Shown here: positions 32,697 to 46,275 of the stretch, piece after piece
Numbering within the stretch: position 1 is the stretch's first letter
How the letters are laid out: every line of letters begins with the position of its first letter
Position numbers and translations under genes: made by a program
Origin: Mangifera indica
Lineage: Eukaryota > Streptophyta > Magnoliopsida > Sapindales > Anacardiaceae
Assembly (NCBI RefSeq): GCF_011075055.1
Contig: NC_058147.1
Coordinates: 15,833,622-15,897,621, forward strand
Direction: 5' to 3'
Length of the DNA: 64,000 nt
The notes under the pieces: generated by a model
Databases searched by the model: none
Seen by the model: only the letters and a program-made list of their open reading frames with translations
Told to the model about the DNA's origin: nothing

Positions 32697-32986
32697 AAAT
32701 TGCAAAGACCACACACATTGTTTGGAATGATGCTGAGGTTATGTAGTTTATCCTTGGTTTTCATACCACCCTTAATACCCATCCATGCAATGAATGAATG
32801 CCGAGGGAAGTGTCTCTTGAACCAAATAATATTATACCATGGAGCTTTAGCTTTGGACTCCCTTATACTGTTCCAAGCCAATTTGATAGAGAAATGACCA
32901 TTGGCGCTTGGTTTCCACCATAGGGTATCTTCTCCAAATGAAGGGGCTGAAGATATTGATACAACCCTTGCTAATCGATCTAACAA
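32351..32986 (-). pseudogene. Chimeric LTR-LINE-pol reading frame (repeated 20 times)
   Basis: This 211-codon open frame begins in the end of the LTR (10 residues, first codon TTG). It crosses the LINE D zinc-binding region (residues 11-97, including WFKRHFPRHSFIAWMGIKGG and VCGLC) and fuses in frame at residues 97-98 to the pol tail (98-211). The first ATG is residue 69, giving 143 residues. The frame is open in all 20 units; unit 5 has one amino-acid change (Ala to Thr). There is no known function. Conservation is explained by near-identity of the units, so selection need not be invoked. Confidence 0.7.
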
Positions 32987-34064
32987 GAACTATAACAATC
33001 TCTTGGAATCTTGCCCAAAGATCTATCTAGCATAAACCAAAAGAATTAGAACCCTCTTGTTATCTAACAACAAGGAACTCTAATTATCGAAGAAAGAATT
33101 CAAAACTTTCTCAAGAAATGAATTCAAAGAAAACTCTCACAAGAACTTTGGAGAAATTCGGAATTTTGGATTAAAATCAAGTTCCCATAATCTTGAGTTT
33201 AATACATGTATTTATGTTGCCTCTAACCCTAAAAAACGAAATAAATCCTTTAAAAAAAAGGAAAATAACAACTCATGACAACTAAGCACTCTCCTAATTA
33301 AACTAGGATAACAATTAGATAATAACTAAACAAGCTTTCCTAATTAAACTAGGATAACAACTAGATAATAACTAATCACAAAAGGGCTAGTTGAATTGAT
33401 GTGACTTGGGCTTCCATATGCATATTTGACTAAGCCCAACATGTGCTCCTTGCTGCCCTTAGACCAATTCATGTATTTGGGCTCCTTGTGTTAAAGTAAG
33501 CTCTTTTAATTCTTCAAATTGAATTAAATGCACAAGCCTTGAACTACACTCCATGCTTGTCATGTCGTTGACCATGAGTTCCCTTTTGACTTCACTTGGA
33601 CTCTTTCCCATAAGCTCCAAATGGCTTTGAACAAGCCCAATGATTGCCGCTTTCATCTTCTTGGCTCTTGCTCGTGTAATAGGGCCTCCGTCATAGCTCA
33701 ATGGATCCAACTTCTTCGTGTTTGTTGAAGTAGAATTTGAACCTCCATCGTTATGCTTCCCCATGTGCGAATTTGGTGAAGTTATCCCTTGATCATTCGC
33801 ATCAAAATTGCAAAGACCACACACATTGTTTGGAATGATGCTGAGGTTATGTAGTTTATCCTTGGTTTTCATACCACCCTTAATACCCATCCATGCAATG
33901 AATGAATGCCGAGGGAAGTGTCTCTTGAACCAAATAATATTATACCATGGAGCTTTAGCTTTGGACTCCCTTATACTGTTCCAAGCCAATTTGATAGAGA
34001 AATGACCATTGGCGCTTGGTTTCCACCATAGGGTATCTTCTCCAAATGAAGGGGCTGAAGATAT
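32957..34064 (-). repeat. Array unit 2
   Basis: 1108 bp; short LTR (32957-33441), 8-A run, consensus at the other variable sites; chimeric frame 33459-34094. Confidence 0.95.
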
Positions 34065-35191
34065 TGATACAACCCTTGCTAATCGATCTAACAAGAACTA
34101 TAACAATCTCTTGGAATCTTGCCCAAAGATCTATCTAGCATAAACCAAAAGAATTAGAACCCTCTTGTTATCTAACAACAAGGAACTCTAATTATCGAAG
34201 AAAGAATTCAAAACTTTCTCAAGAAATGAATTCAAAGAAAACTCTCACAAGAACTTTGGAGAAATTCGGAATTTTGGATTAAAATCAAGTTCCCATAATC
34301 TTGAGTTTAATACATGTATTTATGTTGCCTCTAACCCTAAAAAACGAAATAAATCCTTTAAAAAAAAAGGAAAATAACAACTCATGACAACTAAGCACTC
34401 TCCTAATTAAACTAGGATTCCTAGTTAAACTAGGATAACAATTAGATAATAACTAAACAAGCTTTCCTAATTAAACTAGGATAACAACTAGATAATAACT
34501 AATCACAAAAGGGCTAGTTGAATTGATGTGACTTGGGCTTCCATATGCATATTTGACTAAGCCCAACATGTGCTCCTTGCTGCCCTTAGACCAATTCATG
34601 TATTTGGGCTCCTTGTGTTAAAGTAAGCTCTTTTAATTCTTCAAATTGAATTAAATGCACAAGCCTTGAACTACACTCCATGCTTGTCATGTCGTTGACC
34701 ATGAGTTCCCTTTTGACTTCACTTGGACTCTTTCCCATAAGCTCCAAATGGCTTTGAACAAGCCCAATGATTGCCGCTTTCATCTTCTTGGCTCTTGCTC
34801 GTGTAATAGGGCCTCCGTCATAGCTCAATGGATCCAACTTCTTCGTGTTTGTTGAAGTAGAATTTGAACCTCCATCGTTATGCTTCCCCATGTGCGAATT
34901 TGGTGAAGTTATCCCTTGATCATTCGCATCAAAATTGCAAAGACCACACACATTGTTTGGAATGATGCTGAGGTTATGTAGTTTATCCTTGGTTTTCATA
35001 CCACCCTTAATACCCATCCATGCAATGAATGAATGCCGAGGGAAGTGTCTCTTGAACCAAATAATATTATACCATGGAGCTTTAGCTTTGGACTCCCTTA
35101 TACTGTTCCAAGCCAATTTGATAGAGAAATGACCGTTGGCGCTTGGTTTCCACCATAGGGTATCTTCTCCAAATGAAGGGGCTGAAGATAT
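34065..35191 (-). repeat. Array unit 3
   Basis: 1127 bp; the only internal unit with the long LTR, 9-A run, and a private A-to-G change at 35134 (GACCGTTGG). Chimeric frame 34586-35221. It looks like an older or converted unit. Confidence 0.95.
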
Positions 35192-36300
35192 TGATACAAC
35201 CCTTGCTAATCGATCTAACAAGAACTATAACAATCTCTTGGAATCTTGCCCAAAGATCTATCTAGCATAAACCAAAAGAATTAGAACCCTCTTGTTATCT
35301 AACAACAAGGAACTCTAATTATCGAAGAAAGAATTCAAAACTTTCTCAAGAAATGAATTCAAAGAAAACTCTCACAAGAACTTTGGAGAAATTCGGAATT
35401 TTGGATTAAAATCAAGTTCCCATAATCTTGAGTTTAATACATGTATTTATGTTGCCTCTAACCCTAAAAAACGAAATAAATCCTTTAAAAAAAAAGGAAA
35501 ATAACAACTCATGACAACTAAGCACTCTCCTAATTAAACTAGGATAACAATTAGATAATAACTAAACAAGCTTTCCTAATTAAACTAGGATAACAACTAG
35601 ATAATAACTAATCACAAAAGGGCTAGTTGAATTGATGTGACTTGGGCTTCCATATGCATATTTGACTAAGCCCAACATGTGCTCCTTGCTGCCCTTAGAC
35701 CAATTCATGTATTTGGGCTCCTTGTGTTAAAGTAAGCTCTTTTAATTCTTCAAATTGAATTAAATGCACAAGCCTTGAACTACACTCCATGCTTGTCATG
35801 TCGTTGACCATGAGTTCCCTTTTGACTTCACTTGGACTCTTTCCCATAAGCTCCAAATGGCTTTGAACAAGCCCAATGATTGCCGCTTTCATCTTCTTGG
35901 CTCTTGCTCGTGTAATAGGGCCTCCGTCATAGCTCAATGGATCCAACTTCTTCGTGTTTGTTGAAGTAGAATTTGAACCTCCATCGTTATGCTTCCCCAT
36001 GTGCGAATTTGGTGAAGTTATCCCTTGATCATTCGCATCAAAATTGCAAAGACCACACACATTGTTTGGAATGATGCTGAGGTTATGTAGTTTATCCTTG
36101 GTTTTCATACCACCCTTAATACCCATCCATGCAATGAATGAATGCCGAGGGAAGTGTCTCTTGAACCAAATAATATTATACCATGGAGCTTTAGCTTTGG
36201 ACTCCCTTATACTGTTCCAAGCCAATTTGATAGAGAAATGACCATTGGCGCTTGGTTTCCACCATAGGGTATCTTCTCCAAATGAAGGGGCTGAAGATAT
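35192..36300 (-). repeat. Array unit 4
   Basis: 1109 bp; short LTR, 9-A run; chimeric frame 35695-36330. Confidence 0.95.
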
Positions 36301-37408
36301 TGATACAACCCTTGCTAATCGATCTAACAAGAACTATAACAATCTCTTGGAATCTTGCCCAAAGATCTATCTAGCATAAACCAAAAGAATTAGAACCCTC
36401 TTGTTATCTAACAACAAGGAACTCTAATTATCGAAGAAAGAATTCAAAACTTTCTCAAGAAATGAATTCAAAGAAAACTCTCACAAGAACTTTGGAGAAA
36501 TTCGGAATTTTGGATTAAAATCAAGTTCCCATAATCTGGAGTTTAATACATGTATTTATGTTGCCTCTAACCCTAAAAAACGAAATAAATCCTTTAAAAA
36601 AAAGGAAAATAACAACTCATGACAACTAAGCACTCTCCTAATTAAACTAGGATAACAATTAGATAATAACTAAACAAGCTTTCCTAATTAAACTAGGATA
36701 ACAACTAGATAATAACTAATCACAAAAGGGCTAGTTGAATTGATGTGACTTGGGCTTCCATATGCATATTTGACTAAGCCCAACATGTGCTCCTTGCTGC
36801 CCTTAGACCAATTCATGTATTTGGGCTCCTTGTGTTAAAGTAAGCTCTTTTAATTCTTCAAATTGAATTAAATGCACAAGCCTTGAACTACACTCCATGC
36901 TTGTCATGTCGTTGACCATGAGTTCCCTTTTGACTTCACTTGGACTCTTTCCCATAAGCTCCAAATGGCTTTGAACAAGCCCAATGATTGTCGCTTTCAT
37001 CTTCTTGGCTCTTGCTCGTGTAATAGGGCCTCCGTCATAGCTCAATGGATCCAACTTCTTCGTGTTTGTTGAAGTAGAATTTGAACCTCCATCGTTATGC
37101 TTCCCCATGTGCGAATTTGGTGAAGTTATCCCTTGATCATTCGCATCAAAATTGCAAAGACCACACACATTGTTTGGAATGATGCTGAGGTTATGTAGTT
37201 TATCCTTGGTTTTCATACCACCCTTAATACCCATCCATGCAATGAATGAATGCCGAGGGAAGTGTCTCTTGAACCAAATAATATTATACCATGGAGCTTT
37301 AGCTTTGGACTCCCTTATACTGTTCCAAGCCAATTTGATAGAGAAATGACCATTGGCGCTTGGTTTCCACCATAGGGTATCTTCTCCAAATGAAGGGGCT
37401 GAAGATAT
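36301..37408 (-). repeat. Array unit 5
   Basis: 1108 bp; short LTR, 8-A run. It carries the AATCTGGAG variant in the LTR (near 36537) and a private C-to-T at about 36990 that changes Ala to Thr in the chimeric frame 36803-37438. Confidence 0.95.
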
Positions 37409-38516
37409 TGATACAACCCTTGCTAATCGATCTAACAAGAACTATAACAATCTCTTGGAATCTTGCCCAAAGATCTATCTAGCATAAACCAAAAGAATTA
37501 GAACCCTCTTGTTATCTAACAACAAGGAACTCTAATTATCGAAGAAAGAATTCAAAACTTTCTCAAGAAATGAATTCAAAGAAAACTCTCACAAGAACTT
37601 TGGAGAAATTCGGAATTTTGGATTAAAATCAAGTTCCCATAATCTTGAGTTTAATACATGTATTTATGTTGCCTCTAACCCTAAAAAACGAAATAAATCC
37701 TTTAAAAAAAAGGAAAATAACAACTCATGACAACTAAGCACTCTCCTAATTAAACTAGGATAACAATTAGATAATAACTAAACAAGCTTTCCTAATTAAA
37801 CTAGGATAACAACTAGATAATAACTAATCACAAAAGGGCTAGTTGAATTGATGTGACTTGGGCTTCCATATGCATATTTGACTAAGCCCAACATGTGCTC
37901 CTTGCTGCCCTTAGACCAATTCATGTATTTGGGCTCCTTGTGTTAAAGTAAGCTCTTTTAATTCTTCAAATTGAATTAAATGCACAAGCCTTGAACTACA
38001 CTCCATGCTTGTCATGTCGTTGACCATGAGTTCCCTTTTGACTTCACTTGGACTCTTTCCCATAAGCTCCAAATGGCTTTGAACAAGCCCAATGATTGCC
38101 GCTTTCATCTTCTTGGCTCTTGCTCGTGTAATAGGGCCTCCGTCATAGCTCAATGGATCCAACTTCTTCGTGTTTGTTGAAGTAGAATTTGAACCTCCAT
38201 CGTTATGCTTCCCCATGTGCGAATTTGGTGAAGTTATCCCTTGATCATTCGCATCAAAATTGCAAAGACCACACACATTGTTTGGAATGATGCTGAGGTT
38301 ATGTAGTTTATCCTTGGTTTTCATACCACCCTTAATACCCATCCATGCAATGAATGAATGCCGAGGGAAGTGTCTCTTGAACCAAATAATATTATACCAT
38401 GGAGCTTTAGCTTTGGACTCCCTTATACTGTTCCAAGCCAATTTGATAGAGAAATGACCATTGGCGCTTGGTTTCCACCATAGGGTATCTTCTCCAAATG
38501 AAGGGGCTGAAGATAT
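37409..38516 (-). repeat. Array unit 6
   Basis: 1108 bp; short LTR, 8-A run, consensus; chimeric frame 37911-38546. Confidence 0.95.
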
Positions 38517-39625
38517 TGATACAACCCTTGCTAATCGATCTAACAAGAACTATAACAATCTCTTGGAATCTTGCCCAAAGATCTATCTAGCATAAACCAA
38601 AAGAATTAGAACCCTCTTGTTATCTAACAACAAGGAACTCTAATTATCGAAGAAAGAATTCAAAACTTTCTCAAGAAATGAATTCAAAGAAAACTCTCAC
38701 AAGAACTTTGGAGAAATTCGGAATTTTGGATTAAAATCAAGTTCCCATAATCTTGAGTTTAATACATGTATTTATGTTGCCTCTAACCCTAAAAAACGAA
38801 ATAAATCCTTTAAAAAAAAAGGAAAATAACAACTCATGACAACTAAGCACTCTCCTAATTAAACTAGGATAACAATTAGATAATAACTAAACAAGCTTTC
38901 CTAATTAAACTAGGATAACAACTAGATAATAACTAATCACAAAAGGGCTAGTTGAATTGATGTGACTTGGGCTTCCATATGCATATTTGACTAAGCCCAA
39001 CATGTGCTCCTTGCTGCCCTTAGACCAATTCATGTATTTGGGCTCCTTGTGTTAAAGTAAGCTCTTTTAATTCTTCAAATTGAATTAAATGCACAAGCCT
39101 TGAACTACACTCCATGCTTGTCATGTCGTTGACCATGAGTTCCCTTTTGACTTCACTTGGACTCTTTCCCATAAGCTCCAAATGGCTTTGAACAAGCCCA
39201 ATGATTGCCGCTTTCATCTTCTTGGCTCTTGCTCGTGTAATAGGGCCTCCGTCATAGCTCAATGGATCCAACTTCTTCGTGTTTGTTGAAGTAGAATTTG
39301 AACCTCCATCGTTATGCTTCCCCATGTGCGAATTTGGTGAAGTTATCCCTTGATCATTCGCATCAAAATTGCAAAGACCACACACATTGTTTGGAATGAT
39401 GCTGAGGTTATGTAGTTTATCCTTGGTTTTCATACCACCCTTAATACCCATCCATGCAATGAATGAATGCCGAGGGAAGTGTCTCTTGAACCAAATAATA
39501 TTATACCATGGAGCTTTAGCTTTGGACTCCCTTATACTGTTCCAAGCCAATTTGATAGAGAAATGACCATTGGCGCTTGGTTTCCACCATAGGGTATCTT
39601 CTCCAAATGAAGGGGCTGAAGATAT
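38517..39625 (-). repeat. Array unit 7
   Basis: 1109 bp; short LTR, 9-A run; chimeric frame 39020-39655. Confidence 0.95.
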
Positions 39626-40733
39626 TGATACAACCCTTGCTAATCGATCTAACAAGAACTATAACAATCTCTTGGAATCTTGCCCAAAGATCTATCTAGC
39701 ATAAACCAAAAGAATTAGAACCCTCTTGTTATCTAACAACAAGGAACTCTAATTATCGAAGAAAGAATTCAAAACTTTCTCAAGAAATGAATTCAAAGAA
39801 AACTCTCACAAGAACTTTGGAGAAATTCGGAATTTTGGATTAAAATCAAGTTCCCATAATCTTGAGTTTAATACATGTATTTATGTTGCCTCTAACCCTA
39901 AAAAACGAAATAAATCCTTTAAAAAAAAGGAAAATAACAACTCATGACAACTAAGCACTCTCCTAATTAAACTAGGATAACAATTAGATAATAACTAAAC
40001 AAGCTTTCCTAATTAAACTAGGATAACAACTAGATAATAACTAATCACAAAAGGGCTAGTTGAATTGATGTGACTTGGGCTTCCATATGCATATTTGACT
40101 AAGCCCAACATGTGCTCCTTGCTGCCCTTAGACCAATTCATGTATTTGGGCTCCTTGTGTTAAAGTAAGCTCTTTTAATTCTTCAAATTGAATTAAATGC
40201 ACAAGCCTTGAACTACACTCCATGCTTGTCATGTCGTTGACCATGAGTTCCCTTTTGACTTCACTTGGACTCTTTCCCATAAGCTCCAAATGGCTTTGAA
40301 CAAGCCCAATGATTGCCGCTTTCATCTTCTTGGCTCTTGCTCGTGTAATAGGGCCTCCGTCATAGCTCAATGGATCCAACTTCTTCGTGTTTGTTGAAGT
40401 AGAATTTGAACCTCCATCGTTATGCTTCCCCATGTGCGAATTTGGTGAAGTTATCCCTTGATCATTCGCATCAAAATTGCAAAGACCACACACATTGTTT
40501 GGAATGATGCTGAGGTTATGTAGTTTATCCTTGGTTTTCATACCACCCTTAATACCCATCCATGCAATGAATGAATGCCGAGGGAAGTGTCTCTTGAACC
40601 AAATAATATTATACCATGGAGCTTTAGCTTTGGACTCCCTTATACTGTTCCAAGCCAATTTGATAGAGAAATGACCATTGGCGCTTGGTTTCCACCATAG
40701 GGTATCTTCTCCAAATGAAGGGGCTGAAGATAT
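39626..40733 (-). repeat. Array unit 8
   Basis: 1108 bp; short LTR, 8-A run, consensus; chimeric frame 40128-40763. Confidence 0.95.
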
Positions 40734-41841
40734 TGATACAACCCTTGCTAATCGATCTAACAAGAACTATAACAATCTCTTGGAATCTTGCCCAAAGATC
40801 TATCTAGCATAAACCAAAAGAATTAGAACCCTCTTGTTATCTAACAACAAGGAACTCTAATTATCGAAGAAAGAATTCAAAACTTTCTCAAGAAATGAAT
40901 TCAAAGAAAACTCTCACAAGAACTTTGGAGAAATTCGGAATTTTGGATTAAAATCAAGTTCCCATAATCTTGAGTTTAATACATGTATTTATGTTGCCTC
41001 TAACCCTAAAAAACGAAATAAATCCTTTAAAAAAAAGGAAAATAACAACTCATGACAACTAAGCACTCTCCTAATTAAACTAGGATAACAATTAGATAAT
41101 AACTAAACAAGCTTTCCTAATTAAACTAGGATAACAACTAGATAATAACTAATCACAAAAGGGCTAGTTGAATTGATGTGACTTGGGCTTCCATATGCAT
41201 ATTTGACTAAGCCCAACATGTGCTCCTTGCTGCCCTTAGACCAATTCATGTATTTGGGCTCCTTGTGTTAAAGTAAGCTCTTTTAATTCTTCAAATTGAA
41301 TTAAATGCACAAGCCTTGAACTACACTCCATGCTTGTCATGTCGTTGACCATGAGTTCCCTTTTGACTTCACTTGGACTCTTTCCCATAAGCTCCAAATG
41401 GCTTTGAACAAGCCCAATGATTGCCGCTTTCATCTTCTTGGCTCTTGCTCGTGTAATAGGGCCTCCGTCATAGCTCAATGGATCCAACTTCTTCGTGTTT
41501 GTTGAAGTAGAATTTGAACCTCCATCGTTATGCTTCCCCATGTGCGAATTTGGTGAAGTTATCCCTTGATCATTCGCATCAAAATTGCAAAGACCACACA
41601 CATTGTTTGGAATGATGCTGAGGTTATGTAGTTTATCCTTGGTTTTCATACCACCCTTAATACCCATCCATGCAATGAATGAATGCCGAGGGAAGTGTCT
41701 CTTGAACCAAATAATATTATACCATGGAGCTTTAGCTTTGGACTCCCTTATACTGTTCCAAGCCAATTTGATAGAGAAATGACCATTGGCGCTTGGTTTC
41801 CACCATAGGGTATCTTCTCCAAATGAAGGGGCTGAAGATAT
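40734..41841 (-). repeat. Array unit 9
   Basis: 1108 bp; short LTR, 8-A run, consensus; chimeric frame 41236-41871. Confidence 0.95.
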
Positions 41842-42949
41842 TGATACAACCCTTGCTAATCGATCTAACAAGAACTATAACAATCTCTTGGAATCTTGCC
41901 CAAAGATCTATCTAGCATAAACCAAAAGAATTAGAACCCTCTTGTTATCTAACAACAAGGAACTCTAATTATCGAAGAAAGAATTCAAAACTTTCTCAAG
42001 AAATGAATTCAAAGAAAACTCTCACAAGAACTTTGGAGAAATTCGGAATTTTGGATTAAAATCAAGTTCCCATAATCTTGAGTTTAATACATGTATTTAT
42101 GTTGCCTCTAACCCTAAAAAACGAAATAAATCCTTTAAAAAAAAGGAAAATAACAACTCATGACAACTAAGCACTCTCCTAATTAAACTAGGATAACAAT
42201 TAGATAATAACTAAACAAGCTTTCCTAATTAAACTAGGATAACAACTAGATAATAACTAATCACAAAAGGGCTAGTTGAATTGATGTGACTTGGGCTTCC
42301 ATATGCATATTTGACTAAGCCCAACATGTGCTCCTTGCTGCCCTTAGACCAATTCATGTATTTGGGCTCCTTGTGTTAAAGTAAGCTCTTTTAATTCTTC
42401 AAATTGAATTAAATGCACAAGCCTTGAACTACACTCCATGCTTGTCATGTCGTTGACCATGAGTTCCCTTTTGACTTCACTTGGACTCTTTCCCATAAGC
42501 TCCAAATGGCTTTGAACAAGCCCAATGATTGCCGCTTTCATCTTCTTGGCTCTTGCTCGTGTAATAGGGCCTCCGTCATAGCTCAATGGATCCAACTTCT
42601 TCGTGTTTGTTGAAGTAGAATTTGAACCTCCATCGTTATGCTTCCCCATGTGCGAATTTGGTGAAGTTATCCCTTGATCATTCGCATCAAAATTGCAAAG
42701 ACCACACACATTGTTTGGAATGATGCTGAGGTTATGTAGTTTATCCTTGGTTTTCATACCACCCTTAATACCCATCCATGCAATGAATGAATGCCGAGGG
42801 AAGTGTCTCTTGAACCAAATAATATTATACCATGGAGCTTTAGCTTTGGACTCCCTTATACTGTTCCAAGCCAATTTGATAGAGAAATGACCATTGGCGC
42901 TTGGTTTCCACCATAGGGTATCTTCTCCAAATGAAGGGGCTGAAGATAT
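41842..42949 (-). repeat. Array unit 10
   Basis: 1108 bp; short LTR, 8-A run, consensus; chimeric frame 42344-42979. Confidence 0.95.
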
Positions 42950-44058
42950 TGATACAACCCTTGCTAATCGATCTAACAAGAACTATAACAATCTCTTGGA
43001 ATCTTGCCCAAAGATCTATCTAGCATAAACCAAAAGAATTAGAACCCTCTTGTTATCTAACAACAAGGAACTCTAATTATCGAAGAAAGAATTCAAAACT
43101 TTCTCAAGAAATGAATTCAAAGAAAACTCTCACAAGAACTTTGGAGAAATTCGGAATTTTGGATTAAAATCAAGTTCCCATAATCTGGAGTTTAATACAT
43201 GTATTTATGTTGCCTCTAACCCTAAAAAACGAAATAAATCCTTTAAAAAAAAAGGAAAATAACAACTCATGACAACTAAGCACTCTCCTAATTAAACTAG
43301 GATAACAATTAGATAATAACTAAACAAGCTTTCCTAATTAAACTAGGATAACAACTAGATAATAACTAATCACAAAAGGGCTAGTTGAATTGATGTGACT
43401 TGGGCTTCCATATGCATATTTGACTAAGCCCAACATGTGCTCCTTGCTGCCCTTAGACCAATTCATGTATTTGGGCTCCTTGTGTTAAAGTAAGCTCTTT
43501 TAATTCTTCAAATTGAATTAAATGCACAAGCCTTGAACTACACTCCATGCTTGTCATGTCGTTGACCATGAGTTCCCTTTTGACTTCACTTGGACTCTTT
43601 CCCATAAGCTCCAAATGGCTTTGAACAAGCCCAATGATTGCCGCTTTCATCTTCTTGGCTCTTGCTCGTGTAATAGGGCCTCCGTCATAGCTCAATGGAT
43701 CCAACTTCTTCGTGTTTGTTGAAGTAGAATTTGAACCTCCATCGTTATGCTTCCCCATGTGCGAATTTGGTGAAGTTATCCCTTGATCATTCGCATCAAA
43801 ATTGCAAAGACCACACACATTGTTTGGAATGATGCTGAGGTTATGTAGTTTATCCTTGGTTTTCATACCACCCTTAATACCCATCCATGCAATGAATGAA
43901 TGCCGAGGGAAGTGTCTCTTGAACCAAATAATATTATACCATGGAGCTTTAGCTTTGGACTCCCTTATACTGTTCCAAGCCAATTTGATAGAGAAATGAC
44001 CATTGGCGCTTGGTTTCCACCATAGGGTATCTTCTCCAAATGAAGGGGCTGAAGATAT
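42950..44058 (-). repeat. Array unit 11
   Basis: 1109 bp; short LTR, 9-A run, AATCTGGAG variant near 43187. This is the first of three neighbouring units with that variant. Chimeric frame 43453-44088. Confidence 0.95.
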
Positions 44059-45167
44059 TGATACAACCCTTGCTAATCGATCTAACAAGAACTATAACAA
44101 TCTCTTGGAATCTTGCCCAAAGATCTATCTAGCATAAACCAAAAGAATTAGAACCCTCTTGTTATCTAACAACAAGGAACTCTAATTATCGAAGAAAGAA
44201 TTCAAAACTTTCTCAAGAAATGAATTCAAAGAAAACTCTCACAAGAACTTTGGAGAAATTCGGAATTTTGGATTAAAATCAAGTTCCCATAATCTGGAGT
44301 TTAATACATGTATTTATGTTGCCTCTAACCCTAAAAAACGAAATAAATCCTTTAAAAAAAAAGGAAAATAACAACTCATGACAACTAAGCACTCTCCTAA
44401 TTAAACTAGGATAACAATTAGATAATAACTAAACAAGCTTTCCTAATTAAACTAGGATAACAACTAGATAATAACTAATCACAAAAGGGCTAGTTGAATT
44501 GATGTGACTTGGGCTTCCATATGCATATTTGACTAAGCCCAACATGTGCTCCTTGCTGCCCTTAGACCAATTCATGTATTTGGGCTCCTTGTGTTAAAGT
44601 AAGCTCTTTTAATTCTTCAAATTGAATTAAATGCACAAGCCTTGAACTACACTCCATGCTTGTCATGTCGTTGACCATGAGTTCCCTTTTGACTTCACTT
44701 GGACTCTTTCCCATAAGCTCCAAATGGCTTTGAACAAGCCCAATGATTGCCGCTTTCATCTTCTTGGCTCTTGCTCGTGTAATAGGGCCTCCGTCATAGC
44801 TCAATGGATCCAACTTCTTCGTGTTTGTTGAAGTAGAATTTGAACCTCCATCGTTATGCTTCCCCATGTGCGAATTTGGTGAAGTTATCCCTTGATCATT
44901 CGCATCAAAATTGCAAAGACCACACACATTGTTTGGAATGATGCTGAGGTTATGTAGTTTATCCTTGGTTTTCATACCACCCTTAATACCCATCCATGCA
45001 ATGAATGAATGCCGAGGGAAGTGTCTCTTGAACCAAATAATATTATACCATGGAGCTTTAGCTTTGGACTCCCTTATACTGTTCCAAGCCAATTTGATAG
45101 AGAAATGACCATTGGCGCTTGGTTTCCACCATAGGGTATCTTCTCCAAATGAAGGGGCTGAAGATAT
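44059..45167 (-). repeat. Array unit 12
   Basis: 1109 bp; short LTR, 9-A run, AATCTGGAG variant near 44295, the same haplotype as unit 11. Chimeric frame 44562-45197. Confidence 0.95.
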
Positions 45168-46275
45168 TGATACAACCCTTGCTAATCGATCTAACAAGAA
45201 CTATAACAATCTCTTGGAATCTTGCCCAAAGATCTATCTAGCATAAACCAAAAGAATTAGAACCCTCTTGTTATCTAACAACAAGGAACTCTAATTATCG
45301 AAGAAAGAATTCAAAACTTTCTCAAGAAATGAATTCAAAGAAAACTCTCACAAGAACTTTGGAGAAATTCGGAATTTTGGATTAAAATCAAGTTCCCATA
45401 ATCTGGAGTTTAATACATGTATTTATGTTGCCTCTAACCCTAAAAAACGAAATAAATCCTTTAAAAAAAAGGAAAATAACAACTCATGACAACTAAGCAC
45501 TCTCCTAATTAAACTAGGATAACAATTAGATAATAACTAAACAAGCTTTCCTAATTAAACTAGGATAACAACTAGATAATAACTAATCACAAAAGGGCTA
45601 GTTGAATTGATGTGACTTGGGCTTCCATATGCATATTTGACTAAGCCCAACATGTGCTCCTTGCTGCCCTTAGACCAATTCATGTATTTGGGCTCCTTGT
45701 GTTAAAGTAAGCTCTTTTAATTCTTCAAATTGAATTAAATGCACAAGCCTTGAACTACACTCCATGCTTGTCATGTCGTTGACCATGAGTTCCCTTTTGA
45801 CTTCACTTGGACTCTTTCCCATAAGCTCCAAATGGCTTTGAACAAGCCCAATGATTGCCGCTTTCATCTTCTTGGCTCTTGCTCGTGTAATAGGGCCTCC
45901 GTCATAGCTCAATGGATCCAACTTCTTCGTGTTTGTTGAAGTAGAATTTGAACCTCCATCGTTATGCTTCCCCATGTGCGAATTTGGTGAAGTTATCCCT
46001 TGATCATTCGCATCAAAATTGCAAAGACCACACACATTGTTTGGAATGATGCTGAGGTTATGTAGTTTATCCTTGGTTTTCATACCACCCTTAATACCCA
46101 TCCATGCAATGAATGAATGCCGAGGGAAGTGTCTCTTGAACCAAATAATATTATACCATGGAGCTTTAGCTTTGGACTCCCTTATACTGTTCCAAGCCAA
46201 TTTGATAGAGAAATGACCATTGGCGCTTGGTTTCCACCATAGGGTATCTTCTCCAAATGAAGGGGCTGAAGATAT
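45168..46275 (-). repeat. Array unit 13
   Basis: 1108 bp; short LTR, 8-A run, AATCTGGAG variant near 45404; chimeric frame 45670-46305. Confidence 0.95.

Larger units (their letters stand above)
31831..32956 (-). repeat. Array unit 1
   Basis: 1126 bp; long LTR, 8-A run. It has ACAACAAAGC where units 2 onward read ACAACTAAGC. The left flank AAATT (31826-31830) equals the first LINE bases after pol (32697-32701), and the piece 31831-32696 starts TG and ends CA. Confidence 0.95.
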
